In this document: positions 42,318 to 48,697 of the stretch, piece after piece
Layout: each line of letters begins with the position of its first letter
How positions within the stretch are numbered: position 1 is the stretch's first letter
From: SIG452 sp045638525
GTDB taxonomy: Bacteria; Bacillota; Clostridia; UMGS1840
Direction of reading: 5' to 3'
Assembly (NCBI GenBank): GCA_045638525.1
Contig: JAZUBQ010000023.1
Location: 124,001 to 188,000, forward strand
Length of the DNA stretch: 64,000 bases
Position numbers and translations under genes: made by a program
Notes under the pieces: model-generated
Databases searched by the model: none
What the model saw: the letters and a program-made list of their open reading frames with translations, nothing else
Told to the model about the DNA's origin: nothing

Positions 42318-43649
42318 ATGAATCGAATGATTGTAAGGATTTGGAAGCGTGCAATATCTGTTGGTCGGATGTTACTGTTGTATTGCCTGGCGGTTTGTTT
42401 TGCCGGTTTGTTATCGGGTTGTAGCCTTGATTTGGTGCCTAATACCGAGTTGCAGTTGTTTTATCATACCGGTGACTCTGCACAGCTGGTGCCACTGGAA
42501 TCCGTTAAGCAGACAACAGAGGAATCTCGCAATAATGTATACCATTGTACCAATCCGGATCCCGACATTTTCTCTGAAACCGGAGTGATGTATCTGCAGG
42601 TTTTGGGGAATAAATACGGAGAAATCACGGTGAAATGTGATGACAAAGTAATTGCATCAGAAGATGGTTTTTATCCCATTGATGTAGAAAAAAACGCAAA
42701 AGTTGTAATTACCAACGAATATAACTTTTTGCATTTGTATCAAACTACCACAACCTATTCTTTTCAGTTTCAGATGTCATCTGCAGCAAAGATCACAGAT
42801 ATTTCTTATCGGCTGGATAATGGTTTAAAGGTCACAGATTACACTGTATTTGATTTTGATTCTGATACCACAGAGTACGTGGTGGAGAAAAAAATTCCGT
42901 ATGATACGTTGGAGCTTGTGTTAAATTGTGTGCCGAAAGATGAGGAATTTGAGCTGACATATTCTCCTTCCCGACGGATTCTCATAAAATCGGAAAAAGG
43001 GGAAGAAGTTGCCCTTCCGGTTACTGTGACAGTGAAAGATCCAAATGGGAAATATACTGAAAATACATATACGATAAAGTTTATTGTGGAAGAAAATCCT
43101 GTGCGTGACTTGCGTATCAAACATACGCCGTCACCATCACCGACTCCGGAAGATGGATTAGAACCCATACAAACGGAGACTCCGGCTCCGACAGCAGTTC
43201 CAACACCCGAGGTGACTGCGACTCCGGTGCCGCAACCTACGGTGAAACCGACGGTAACAGCGATACCGTTGCCAAATCCAACAACGCCCGGTTGGGTGAC
43301 GGTACCTGCAACTCCAACTCCACCCCCTTCTCCCACGCTAACGCCAACTCCAACGCCCACCCCTACACCAAGCCCAACGCCTACCCCGTTTTCTGGGGAA
43401 AAAACAGTTATTGTTCCGAATATGATTGGTATGCATGTGGGTAAAACCGGTGGTGAAGTTGCGAAAAGCATTTTCGAGCAGTATCCCGAATTGGAGGAAA
43501 TGCGAATCCAAATTGAGTTTGTCCCTTCAATGTCAAACGGGGGGAGTGGCATTGTTCCTTCGACGCTAAAAGGTGTAGTTACCACTGTTGTTCCGAGTCC
43601 CGGAAGTATTCTGCAGACCGGAAGCTATGTAACGATTTCTGTGAAATAG
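42318..43649 (+). CDS. Lipoprotein with receptor-like beta domain, Thr/Pro linker and PASTA-like tail
   Basis: The 443-residue product has a lipoprotein signal ending in GLLSGC (Cys 35). A beta-rich domain (about 40-275) has its second half (ITDISYRL..., FELTYSPS, ENTYTIKFIVE) alignable with the extracellular domain of the pseudokinase receptor. A long Pro/Thr-rich linker (about 276-365) leads to a C-terminal module starting VIVPNMIGMHVG that matches the tail of the kinase at 43781. It has no kinase domain. It could be a co-receptor or ligand decoy at the outer membrane surface. GGAGGAAAT precedes ATG. Confidence 0.82.
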   Translation: MNRMIVRIWKRAISVGRMLLLYCLAVCFAGLLSGCSLDLVPNTELQLFYHTGDSAQLVPLESVKQTTEESRNNVYHCTNPDPDIFSETGVMYLQVLGNKYGEITVKCDDKVIASEDGFYPIDVEKNAKVVITNEYNFLHLYQTTTTYSFQFQMSSAAKITDISYRLDNGLKVTDYTVFDFDSDTTEYVVEKKIPYDTLELVLNCVPKDEEFELTYSPSRRILIKSEKGEEVALPVTVTVKDPNGKYTENTYTIKFIVEENPVRDLRIKHTPSPSPTPEDGLEPIQTETPAPTAVPTPEVTATPVPQPTVKPTVTAIPLPNPTTPGWVTVPATPTPPPSPTLTPTPTPTPTPSPTPTPFSGEKTVIVPNMIGMHVGKTGGEVAKSIFEQYPELEEMRIQIEFVPSMSNGGSGIVPSTLKGVVTTVVPSPGSILQTGSYVTISVK

Positions 43650-43732
43650 TGGGTTAAATGTTCGGTATGAAAAATAATTTAGTTTTAAATAAAAAATTTT
43701 CAGACCTCAAATCAAACGAAGAAAAGGAGGAA

Positions 43733-43764
43733 ATGTTTTTTATATATTTATGAAATATTTATAA
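43733..43764 (+). promoter_or_regulatory. Two overlapping mini-ORFs between a strong ribosome site and the last kinase gene
   Basis: AAAGGAGG (43723-43730) is followed by ATG at 43733 and six codons to TGA (43751-43753). That stop overlaps a second ATG (43750) with four codons to TAA. The first frame is in phase with the kinase start at 43781, which itself has only a weak AAGAAG site. Translational coupling is possible, or this is a remnant of an older start region. Confidence 0.45.
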
Positions 43765-43780
43765 AAAACAGCAAAGAAGT

Positions 43781-46225
43781 ATGAATAAATGTTTAGGATG
43801 TATGGAAGATAAAGAGGAGTCTCTTTCCGTTTGTCCCCATTGCGGATATGTGGAAGGGACACCTCCGAAGGAGATTTATCACATTACTCCCGGTCAGGTT
43901 CTTCATGGAAAATATATTGTTGGCAGAGTGCTGGGATACGGTGGATTTGGTATTACCTATATTGGTTGGGACTATACCTTAGACCGTAAGGTTGCCATCA
44001 AAGAATTTTTACCCAGTGATTTCGCTACCCGTATGCCCGGTGAAACGATGATTACGGTATATAACGGGGAACCTACCGTACAGTTTGAAGCAGGTCTGGA
44101 ACGCTTTATCGAAGAAGCACAGAGACTGGCAAAATTCAATTCAGTAGGCAGTATTGTAGATATTTATGATACTTTTATTGAAAACAATACGGGTTATATT
44201 GTAATGCAGTGTCTGGAAGGGGAAACCGTGAAAGACCTGCTCAAGCAAAACGGTGTTATGCCGTATGAAAGTGCCCGTCTGATTATTGTAGAAATCTTAA
44301 AAACCTTAGAAGAAGTACATAAAGAGGGGATTATCCATCGTGATATTTCTCCCGATAATATTTTTATTACCAACGATAACCAGATTAAATTGCTGGACTT
44401 TGGTGCCGCACGATATGCGTCCGGTTTCCACTCCAAAAGTTTGTCGGTTATTCTAAAACCCGGTTATGCGCCGGAAGAACAATACCGCAGTCACGGAAAT
44501 CAGGGCCCCTGGTCAGACGTGTATGCAACGGCGGCAACTCTATATAAAATGATTACAGGGATTACCATTGAGGAATCCATGGAACGAACGGTTTGTGACA
44601 ATGTGAAATCTCCTCTGGAGTTAGGTGTTGCGATTCCGGAAGGTGCCAACACTGCGATTATGAATGCGTTAAACATTCACGCCGAGCTTCGTACCCAATC
44701 TGCCGGCGATTTTATTCGCGAATTGGAAAGCGAGCAGGTAGAACGTATTATTGATAAACCCAAAAAATCAGATTCCGGCAAAATGCCGTTATGGCTGAAA
44801 ATTGCAATTCCCTCTATTGTTGGTGTTGCAATGATTCTTGTAACCTTAGTTGCTGTTGGTGTGATTAAAATTCCTTATCTGATTGATGTAATAGGTCCGG
44901 ATGCAGATTTGACAAATCGTGTTCCCAGTGTCATCAATAAAATGATGAAGGAAGGGGAACAAATTCTGGCAAAAGAAAGTCTGGGTATGCAGATTATCGG
45001 TCAGGATTATGATGAATTTGCTGAAAAAGATATCGTTAAGACCCAGTCTCCCGCCGGCGGAAGACTGATTGCAGAATGTTCTGTGGTTGACGATAATAAA
45101 CGTGTGGTATTCGTTGTTGTCAGCGGTGGTCCGGCTCCCAAAATGGTTCCCGATGTGTCAGGGATGACAAGGGAAGAAGCAACAGCCCTTCTGCAGTCCT
45201 TAGGTTTCTTGGTAGAAAGCGAAGAAGAATATAATCAGGATGTTGCTGTTGGCGTAATCATCAGCCAGGATATCGTAAACCAGGAATATGCATACGGTTC
45301 TACCTTGCATCTGGTTGTTTCCAAAGGGGAAATGAAGGTAGACGAATCCAAAATGCATAAAATTCCGGATTTAGTTGGTTTAGACTATGATCAGGCATAT
45401 AAAAAGCTGACTGCTATCGGTATGTATGTGGAAAAACGAGATGAACCCAGCACCAAGAAGGAAAATCAGGTTCTTTCTCAGTCAGTGGAAAAGGATACTG
45501 AATGTCCGGAAGGTACCACCATTGTGCTGACTGTTTCCAATAACAGTATCGTTATTCCTAATGTTCAGTATAAAGAGAAAAATGAAGCGAAGAAACTGAT
45601 TGAAGCAGCAGGAGCAAAAGTTGTAATCAAAGAAGTAGAAAGCTCCACCGTTGCAGCAGGTCTGGTTATCAGTCAGTCTAAGAGCGGTAAAGCAACTGCA
45701 GGAACAACCGTAACTCTGCAGGTTTCTAAGGGCGAAGCTTCCAAAGCAGCAAAAGAAGCGAAACAGGATATTGCACAGCAGCAAAAGAATAATCCGACTC
45801 CGAAACCGGCAACTCCTGCACCTGCAACTCCGAAGCCGGCGACTCCGAAACCGGCAACTCCTGCACCGGCAACCCCAAGACCGGCAACCCCGGCACCTGC
45901 AACACCGAAGCCCGCAACACCGAAACCGGCAACTCCTGCACCTACTCCCGAACCGACTCCTGCACCTGCAACTCCGAAACCGGCAACTCCTTCACCGACA
46001 CCGGCTCCGGAAAAGAAATCAGTTGTTGTGCCGAATATGAATGGTATGTATGTAGGAAAAAGCGGCTCAGAAGCTTCGAAAAACATTTTTGCACAGTATC
46101 CTGAATTGAAGGAACTGTCAGTTAACTTCGAATTTGTAGGAAATTCGGGTAGGGTTAGCAATATTGTGCCCGCACCGGGTTCTGTGTTAACTTCTAAGTC
46201 ATCACTTACAATTTACATTAACTAA
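43781..46225 (+). CDS. Transmembrane Ser/Thr kinase with PASTA units and Pro-rich linker
   Basis: The 814-residue protein has a zinc ribbon (C4, C7, C18, C21), an active-looking kinase domain (K74, HRDISPDN at 186-193, DFG 206-208) and a membrane helix (about 338-361). Four PASTA-like units follow, the first degenerate. A linker of repeated PATPKP/PATPAP units leads to a final PASTA-like module (VVVPNMNGMYVG) also found at the end of the neighbouring lipoprotein. The kinase and first four units are close paralogues of those at 38787, so one arose by duplication of the other. The start matches the conserved MxxCLGCM beginning of its paralogues. It is the last gene before a strong terminator. 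Confidence 0.92.
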   Translation: MNKCLGCMEDKEESLSVCPHCGYVEGTPPKEIYHITPGQVLHGKYIVGRVLGYGGFGITYIGWDYTLDRKVAIKEFLPSDFATRMPGETMITVYNGEPTVQFEAGLERFIEEAQRLAKFNSVGSIVDIYDTFIENNTGYIVMQCLEGETVKDLLKQNGVMPYESARLIIVEILKTLEEVHKEGIIHRDISPDNIFITNDNQIKLLDFGAARYASGFHSKSLSVILKPGYAPEEQYRSHGNQGPWSDVYATAATLYKMITGITIEESMERTVCDNVKSPLELGVAIPEGANTAIMNALNIHAELRTQSAGDFIRELESEQVERIIDKPKKSDSGKMPLWLKIAIPSIVGVAMILVTLVAVGVIKIPYLIDVIGPDADLTNRVPSVINKMMKEGEQILAKESLGMQIIGQDYDEFAEKDIVKTQSPAGGRLIAECSVVDDNKRVVFVVVSGGPAPKMVPDVSGMTREEATALLQSLGFLVESEEEYNQDVAVGVIISQDIVNQEYAYGSTLHLVVSKGEMKVDESKMHKIPDLVGLDYDQAYKKLTAIGMYVEKRDEPSTKKENQVLSQSVEKDTECPEGTTIVLTVSNNSIVIPNVQYKEKNEAKKLIEAAGAKVVIKEVESSTVAAGLVISQSKSGKATAGTTVTLQVSKGEASKAAKEAKQDIAQQQKNNPTPKPATPAPATPKPATPKPATPAPATPRPATPAPATPKPATPKPATPAPTPEPTPAPATPKPATPSPTPAPEKKSVVVPNMNGMYVGKSGSEASKNIFAQYPELKELSVNFEFVGNSGRVSNIVPAPGSVLTSKSSLTIYIN
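45797..46010 (+). repeat. In-frame minisatellite coding the Pro/Ala/Thr linker
   Basis: Imperfect 12-base units (variants of CCGGCAACTCCG) are repeated in tandem and encode PATP-type peptides. The period is a multiple of three, so unit gain or loss would alter linker length without breaking the frame. It is coding and is not a CRISPR array. Confidence 0.8.
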
Positions 46226-46244
46226 TGAAAAGTTAATAATATGA

Positions 46245-46282
46245 AAAATGGCTATAGCAAAATATTTTGCTATAGCCATTTT
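46245..46282 (+). terminator. Terminator of the kinase island
   Basis: Perfect inverted repeat 46245-46262 with 46265-46282, containing GGCTATAGC. It lies 20 bases after the last kinase stop. Its T run is short (TTTT). Confidence 0.8.
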
Positions 46283-46400
46283 CAGACGATTCCGAAATGA
46301 TGGTATATTTTTGTATATTTGTCAGAATCAGAAAAACGATTTATTTAAAATGATAAAAAGAGAATGTTTATTTTTGATTTTAAAAATTAAACGCTGAGGC

Positions 46401-46429
46401 TTGACATTTTCCAATAAATTTGATACACT
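46401..46429 (+). promoter_or_regulatory. Promoter of the tRNA-Ser gene
   Basis: TTGACA at 46401-46406, a 17-base spacer and TACACT at 46424-46429, 18 bases before the tRNA. Confidence 0.8.
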
Positions 46430-46447
46430 ATAGTGGTATTTTAATGA

Positions 46448-46536
46448 GGAGCGGTATCGAAGTGGTCATAACGGACATGACTCGAAATCATGATGCCCCT
46501 TGAGGGACGTGGGTTCGAATCCCACCCGCTCCGCCA
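46448..46536 (+). tRNA. tRNA-Ser (anticodon CGA)
   Basis: Acceptor stem GGAGCGG pairs with CCGCTCC. The anticodon arm CATGA-CTCGAAA-TCATG gives anticodon CGA (codon UCG). A long variable arm (GCCCC...GGGAC) typical of serine tRNAs, a T arm GTGGG-TTCGAAT-CCCAC, and an encoded CCA complete the gene. A terminator follows after six bases. Confidence 0.96.
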
Positions 46537-46542
46537 AAAGGA

Positions 46543-46573
46543 AGACATCTGTTGGAACAGATGTCTTTTCTTT
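46543..46573 (+). terminator. Terminator of the tRNA-Ser gene
   Basis: An 11-bp stem (46543-46553 with 46556-46566) followed by TTTCTTTT. Confidence 0.87.
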
Positions 46574-46714
46574 TGCAAGGGTGGTGATGAGAAGCCACAT
46601 AGGTTCGTCGAAGCAGCCGAGTGCCAAGGGCAATCGGACTGTGAAGTCTCGAGCAGCGAAGGTTTTTCGGTAACCGCTAAGAGCGGTCGAAAAAGAGAGT
46701 AGCGCAGAGTATCT

Positions 46715-46728
46715 CACCCGCTCCGCCA
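46715..46728 (+). repeat. Duplicate of the tRNA-Ser 3' end
   Basis: The last 14 bases of the tRNA including CCA (CACCCGCTCCGCCA) recur here, about 190 bases downstream of the real tRNA end. A GAGCGG stretch upstream, near 46681, could pair with CCGCTC. The intervening 46574-46714 shows no gene I recognise. This could be a degraded second tRNA or an attachment-site-like duplication. Confidence 0.55.
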
Positions 46729-46773
46729 GAAAAAACCGCTAACTTTGTATCAAAGTTAACGGTTTTTTCTGGC
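46726..46773. terminator. Bidirectional terminator
   Basis: A long stem starting CCAGAAAAAACCG with one mismatch and loop TAT. The sequence around its loop (CTTGTATCAAG-type) is nearly repeated in the terminator at 47213. Confidence 0.8.
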
Positions 46774-46869
46774 ACTAACGGTTTGTTTTAATACGAGCAT
46801 TATAGGGGTTTCATTTTTTAAAAGATATTTTCACTGTGAAATTATCTTTCTTTTCCTTGTAAAAAAATA

Positions 46870-46898
46870 TTGTTTTTACAAGGAATTTATGTTATAAT
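46870..46898 (+). promoter_or_regulatory. Promoter of an intergenic small RNA
   Basis: TTGTTT at 46870-46875, a 17-base spacer and TATAAT at 46893-46898. No ORF follows. Confidence 0.65.
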
Positions 46899-46904
46899 TT
46901 ATAT

Positions 46905-47037
46905 GAAAACAATGTCTGTTGGCGTGTCGACTATATTTGGAATAGCTGCCGCCCTTTCAGCGTTGTTTTCACCCGAGCGAGATACAAACGGCTTTCCAAA
47001 ACAGAAGTTGTTGTATTTAAGACCTCGGTTTTTTTAT
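46905..47037 (+). ncRNA. Predicted small RNA, unassigned
   Basis: A 10-bp helix (GAAAACAATG with CGTTGTTTTC, about 46903-46972) forms a first domain. CCGAG...CTCGG encloses a second domain with an inner ATACAA/TTGTAT helix and runs directly into seven T, a terminator. With its promoter, this makes a self-contained transcript of about 130 bases with no plausible reading frame. No known RNA family was recognised. Confidence 0.5.
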
Positions 47038-47039
47038 TA

Positions 47040-47212
47040 GTGAAATATCAACTTCGTTGATGTGAAATAATTTCTATTGAAATTTTGAAATAGAAAGCGA
47101 TCGCTTTCTGTGAAATGAAATAAATCCACACGCCGTAAGGCGTATTTCACATTGCGTAGCAATATTTCACGCCCGAAGGGTATTTCACAAATCCGAAAGG
47201 ATTTATTTCGTT
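47040..47212. repeat. Array of tiny hairpins separated by ATTTCAC/GTGAAAT spacers
   Basis: At least six short palindromes with 3-4 base loops are separated by ATTTCAC, TGAAAT or close variants: CAAC-TTC-GTTG, a TTTCTATTGAA-type unit, GCGATCGC, CCG-TAA-GGC, GC-GTA-GC, CCC-GAA-GGG and AATCC-GAAA-GGATT. The stems differ while the separators are kept. Spacing is irregular, so it is not CRISPR. I recall similar arrays from other gut Clostridia genomes, but their function is unknown. Confidence 0.65.
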
Positions 47213-47254
47213 AAAAAAACCGCCAATCTTGTATCAAGTTTGACGGTTTTTTTT
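47213..47254. terminator. Bidirectional terminator before the tRNA cluster
   Basis: AAAAAACCG...CGGTTTTTTTT with an inner CTTG/CAAG stem. On the minus strand it ends the tRNA-Cys transcript. Confidence 0.83.
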
Positions 47255-47327
47255 GGAGGCGCCACCCAGATTTGAACTGGGGATCAAGGTGTTGCAGACC
47301 GCTGCCTTACCACTTGGCTATGGCGCC
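47254..47327 (-). tRNA. tRNA-Cys (anticodon GCA)
   Basis: Acceptor GGCGCCA with TGGCGCC, D arm GCCAAGTGGTAAGGC, anticodon loop CTGCAAC, T arm CCCAG-TTCAAAT-CTGGG, encoded CCA. The anticodon stem has a C-U mismatch at position 28-42 (GCGGT with ACCTT). It is otherwise a normal tRNA. Confidence 0.93.
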
Positions 47328-47351
47328 ATATAAAATTGTTTTTTAGTTGAC

Positions 47352-47379
47352 AAAAGGCACAACCTAAATTGTGCCTTTT
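47352..47379. terminator. Hairpin terminator between tRNA-Gly and tRNA-Cys
   Basis: An 11-bp stem (47352-47362 with 47369-47379), A- and T-ended. It could end part of the tRNA transcript or act as a processing signal. Confidence 0.75.
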
Positions 47380-47385
47380 ATCAAA

Positions 47386-47460
47386 TGGAGCGGAAGACGA
47401 GATTCGAACTCGCGACGTTCACCTTGGCAAGGTGACGCTCTACCACTGAGCCACTCCCGC
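47386..47460 (-). tRNA. tRNA-Gly (anticodon GCC)
   Basis: Acceptor GCGGGAG with CTTCCGC (one G-U), anticodon loop TTGCCAA, T arm GCGAG-TTCGAAT-CTCGT, encoded CCA. Confidence 0.96.
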
Positions 47461-47482
47461 ATATTGTGTTTGAAAAAGCTTA

Positions 47483-47558
47483 TGGTGCCTCCGGGTGGAA
47501 TCGAACCGCCGACACAGGGATTTTCAGTCCCTTGCTCTACCGACTGAGCTACAGAGGC
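47483..47558 (-). tRNA. tRNA-Phe (anticodon GAA)
   Basis: Acceptor GCCTCTG with CGGAGGC, D arm GCTCAGTCGGTAGAGC, anticodon loop CTGAAAA within GGGA/TCCC stem, T arm with TTCGATT, encoded CCA. Confidence 0.96.
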
Positions 47559-47602
47559 AAATCTTTTGTAACGGCTCAACTTCCAGGTGGAAAAAAAGAA
47601 AG

Positions 47603-47679
47603 TGGCGACCTGGAAGGGACTCGAACCCTCGACCTCTAGCGTGACAGGCTAGCGTTCTAACCAACTGAACTACCAGGCC
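47603..47679 (-). tRNA. tRNA-Asp (anticodon GTC)
   Basis: Acceptor GGCCTGG with CCAGGTC, anticodon loop CTGTCAC flanked by CTAGC/GCTAG, T arm GAGGG-TTCGAGT-CCCTT, encoded CCA. First tRNA of the minus-strand cluster. Confidence 0.96.
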
Positions 47680-47722
47680 ATATTTTCTTTCTGACAACCG
47701 CTTTGCTTATCAAGCGAAATTG

Positions 47723-47751
47723 ATTATACACTACTTTTTTCGAAAAGTCAA
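47723..47751 (-). promoter_or_regulatory. Promoter of the Asp-Phe-Gly-Cys tRNA cluster
   Basis: Minus strand: TTGACT (47746-47751), a 17-base spacer and TATAAT (47723-47728). The region 47755-47940 beyond it is very AT-rich and holds no gene I can support. Confidence 0.83.
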
Positions 47752-47945
47752 TAGTTTTTTTGAAATTTTTTTAATTTTTTTTAAATTTTTTTGAAAATAT
47801 CTTGAAAACCATTGGAAATACTGGTTTTTTAATAATTAAAAAATTTGAATTTTTCTTTTGGAAAAGAGAAATGTTTGATTTTGTCAGTAATTTTATCAAA
47901 AAATAAACAAAAATATACTACTTTGTAAAAAAATGTAAAAACCTA

Positions 47946-47974
47946 TTGACTTTTTTAAGAAATAATGTTATAAT
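47946..47974 (+). promoter_or_regulatory. Promoter of the AbrB-type regulator gene
   Basis: TTGACT at 47946-47951, a 17-base spacer and TATAAT at 47969-47974, after an AT-rich stretch that could act as an UP element. Confidence 0.82.
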
Positions 47975-48025
47975 TGTAAAAAAATGGAAAAACATATCAG
48001 AAACAAAAGAAAAAAGGTGATGAAC

Positions 48026-48430
48026 ATGATCGCAACAGGCTTAACACGGCGAATTGATAAGTTGGGCAGAATTATGGTGCCCAAAGCCATTCGCAGTGAA
48101 TACGGCATCGGAGAACATACCGCGGTTGAAATTTATACCAATGAAGAATATATTGTAATTCAGAAATATTCGCAAAAGGATGTGGAAATCCAATCCAAGT
48201 ACCACACCGATAACGTGGGACGAATTGTATTGCCGAAATCCATTCGGAAACAGTTTTTCCTGACAGAGAATGATGATTATGTGGAAATTTTTACAGAAGA
48301 GCACAGTATCTTGTTAAAAAAATATGAAAAAAGCTGTGTGATTTGTTCCGGTCAGGAAGGTTTGATTTCTGTAAAAGGGAAAAAAGTCTGCCGACATTGC
48401 GTGGAAGAAATTCAAAAAATAAAAGCGTAA
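48026..48430 (+). CDS. AbrB/SpoVT-type regulator with two AbrB units and a zinc knuckle
   Basis: Start at 48026 (MIATGLTRRIDKLGRI), six bases after AAGGTG; the longer frame at 47984 has no ribosome site. The 134-residue protein has two swapped-hairpin AbrB-type units. The first is RRIDKLGRIMVPKAIRSEYGI, as RRIDKLGR then IMVPKAIR; the second is TDNVGRIVLPKSIRKQF. A C-terminal CVICSG...CRHC zinc knuckle follows. Bacillus AbrB/Abh carry one such unit plus an oligomerisation region. It probably binds DNA as a transition-state or sporulation-type regulator. Targets are unknown. Confidence 0.87.
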   Translation: MIATGLTRRIDKLGRIMVPKAIRSEYGIGEHTAVEIYTNEEYIVIQKYSQKDVEIQSKYHTDNVGRIVLPKSIRKQFFLTENDDYVEIFTEEHSILLKKYEKSCVICSGQEGLISVKGKKVCRHCVEEIQKIKA

Positions 48431-48478
48431 CATCAAATCGGATTACTCTTATTATAAAATATTGCATAGTTATGGAAT

Positions 48479-48519
48479 ACGGTAGGTAAAAGCATTGCGT
48501 TACCTGCCGTTTCTTTTTA
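48479..48519 (+). terminator. Terminator of the AbrB-type gene
   Basis: An 11-bp stem with one G-T (48479-48489 with 48500-48510) followed by TTCTTTTT. Confidence 0.82.
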
Positions 48520-48697
48520 TCGGGAAAAAGACTGAAAATGCAAATAATCTGACTAAATGTATAAATAAATTGCAAAAAATATATGATAAGATAAAATTAA
48601 GGGAAATTGAGCCTTTCTTCCTGTTTTTTAATTCCTGAAATTCTAAGAGGAGGAAGCAGTTTTCCAAAAATTAAAATTGAAAGCAGGGCTTTATGTT

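Noticed and set aside
45797..46010. CRISPR or satellite DNA
   Set aside because: The 12-base repeats are in frame and code a Pro/Ala/Thr linker inside the kinase gene.
26943..46225. Type VII secretion or TerY-P stress locus
   Set aside because: No EssC-like ATPase, WXG100 protein, TerD/TerC or similar core gene is present; only the shared kinase/FHA/PP2C/vWA theme is found.
46448..46732. Long ORFs on both strands across the tRNA-Ser region, including one with a GFEPTS-type tail
   Set aside because: They run through the tRNA gene and terminators, lack ribosome sites, and the GFEPTS-type string is the known artefact of translating a tRNA antisense.
47040..47212. CRISPR array
   Set aside because: Units are short, irregular and palindromic, separators rather than repeats are conserved, and no cas genes are present.
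47364..47579. 71-residue ORF over the tRNA-Gly and tRNA-Phe genes
   Set aside because: It is a translation of tRNA sequence with a typical SVAQSVEQ-type artefact and has no ribosome site.
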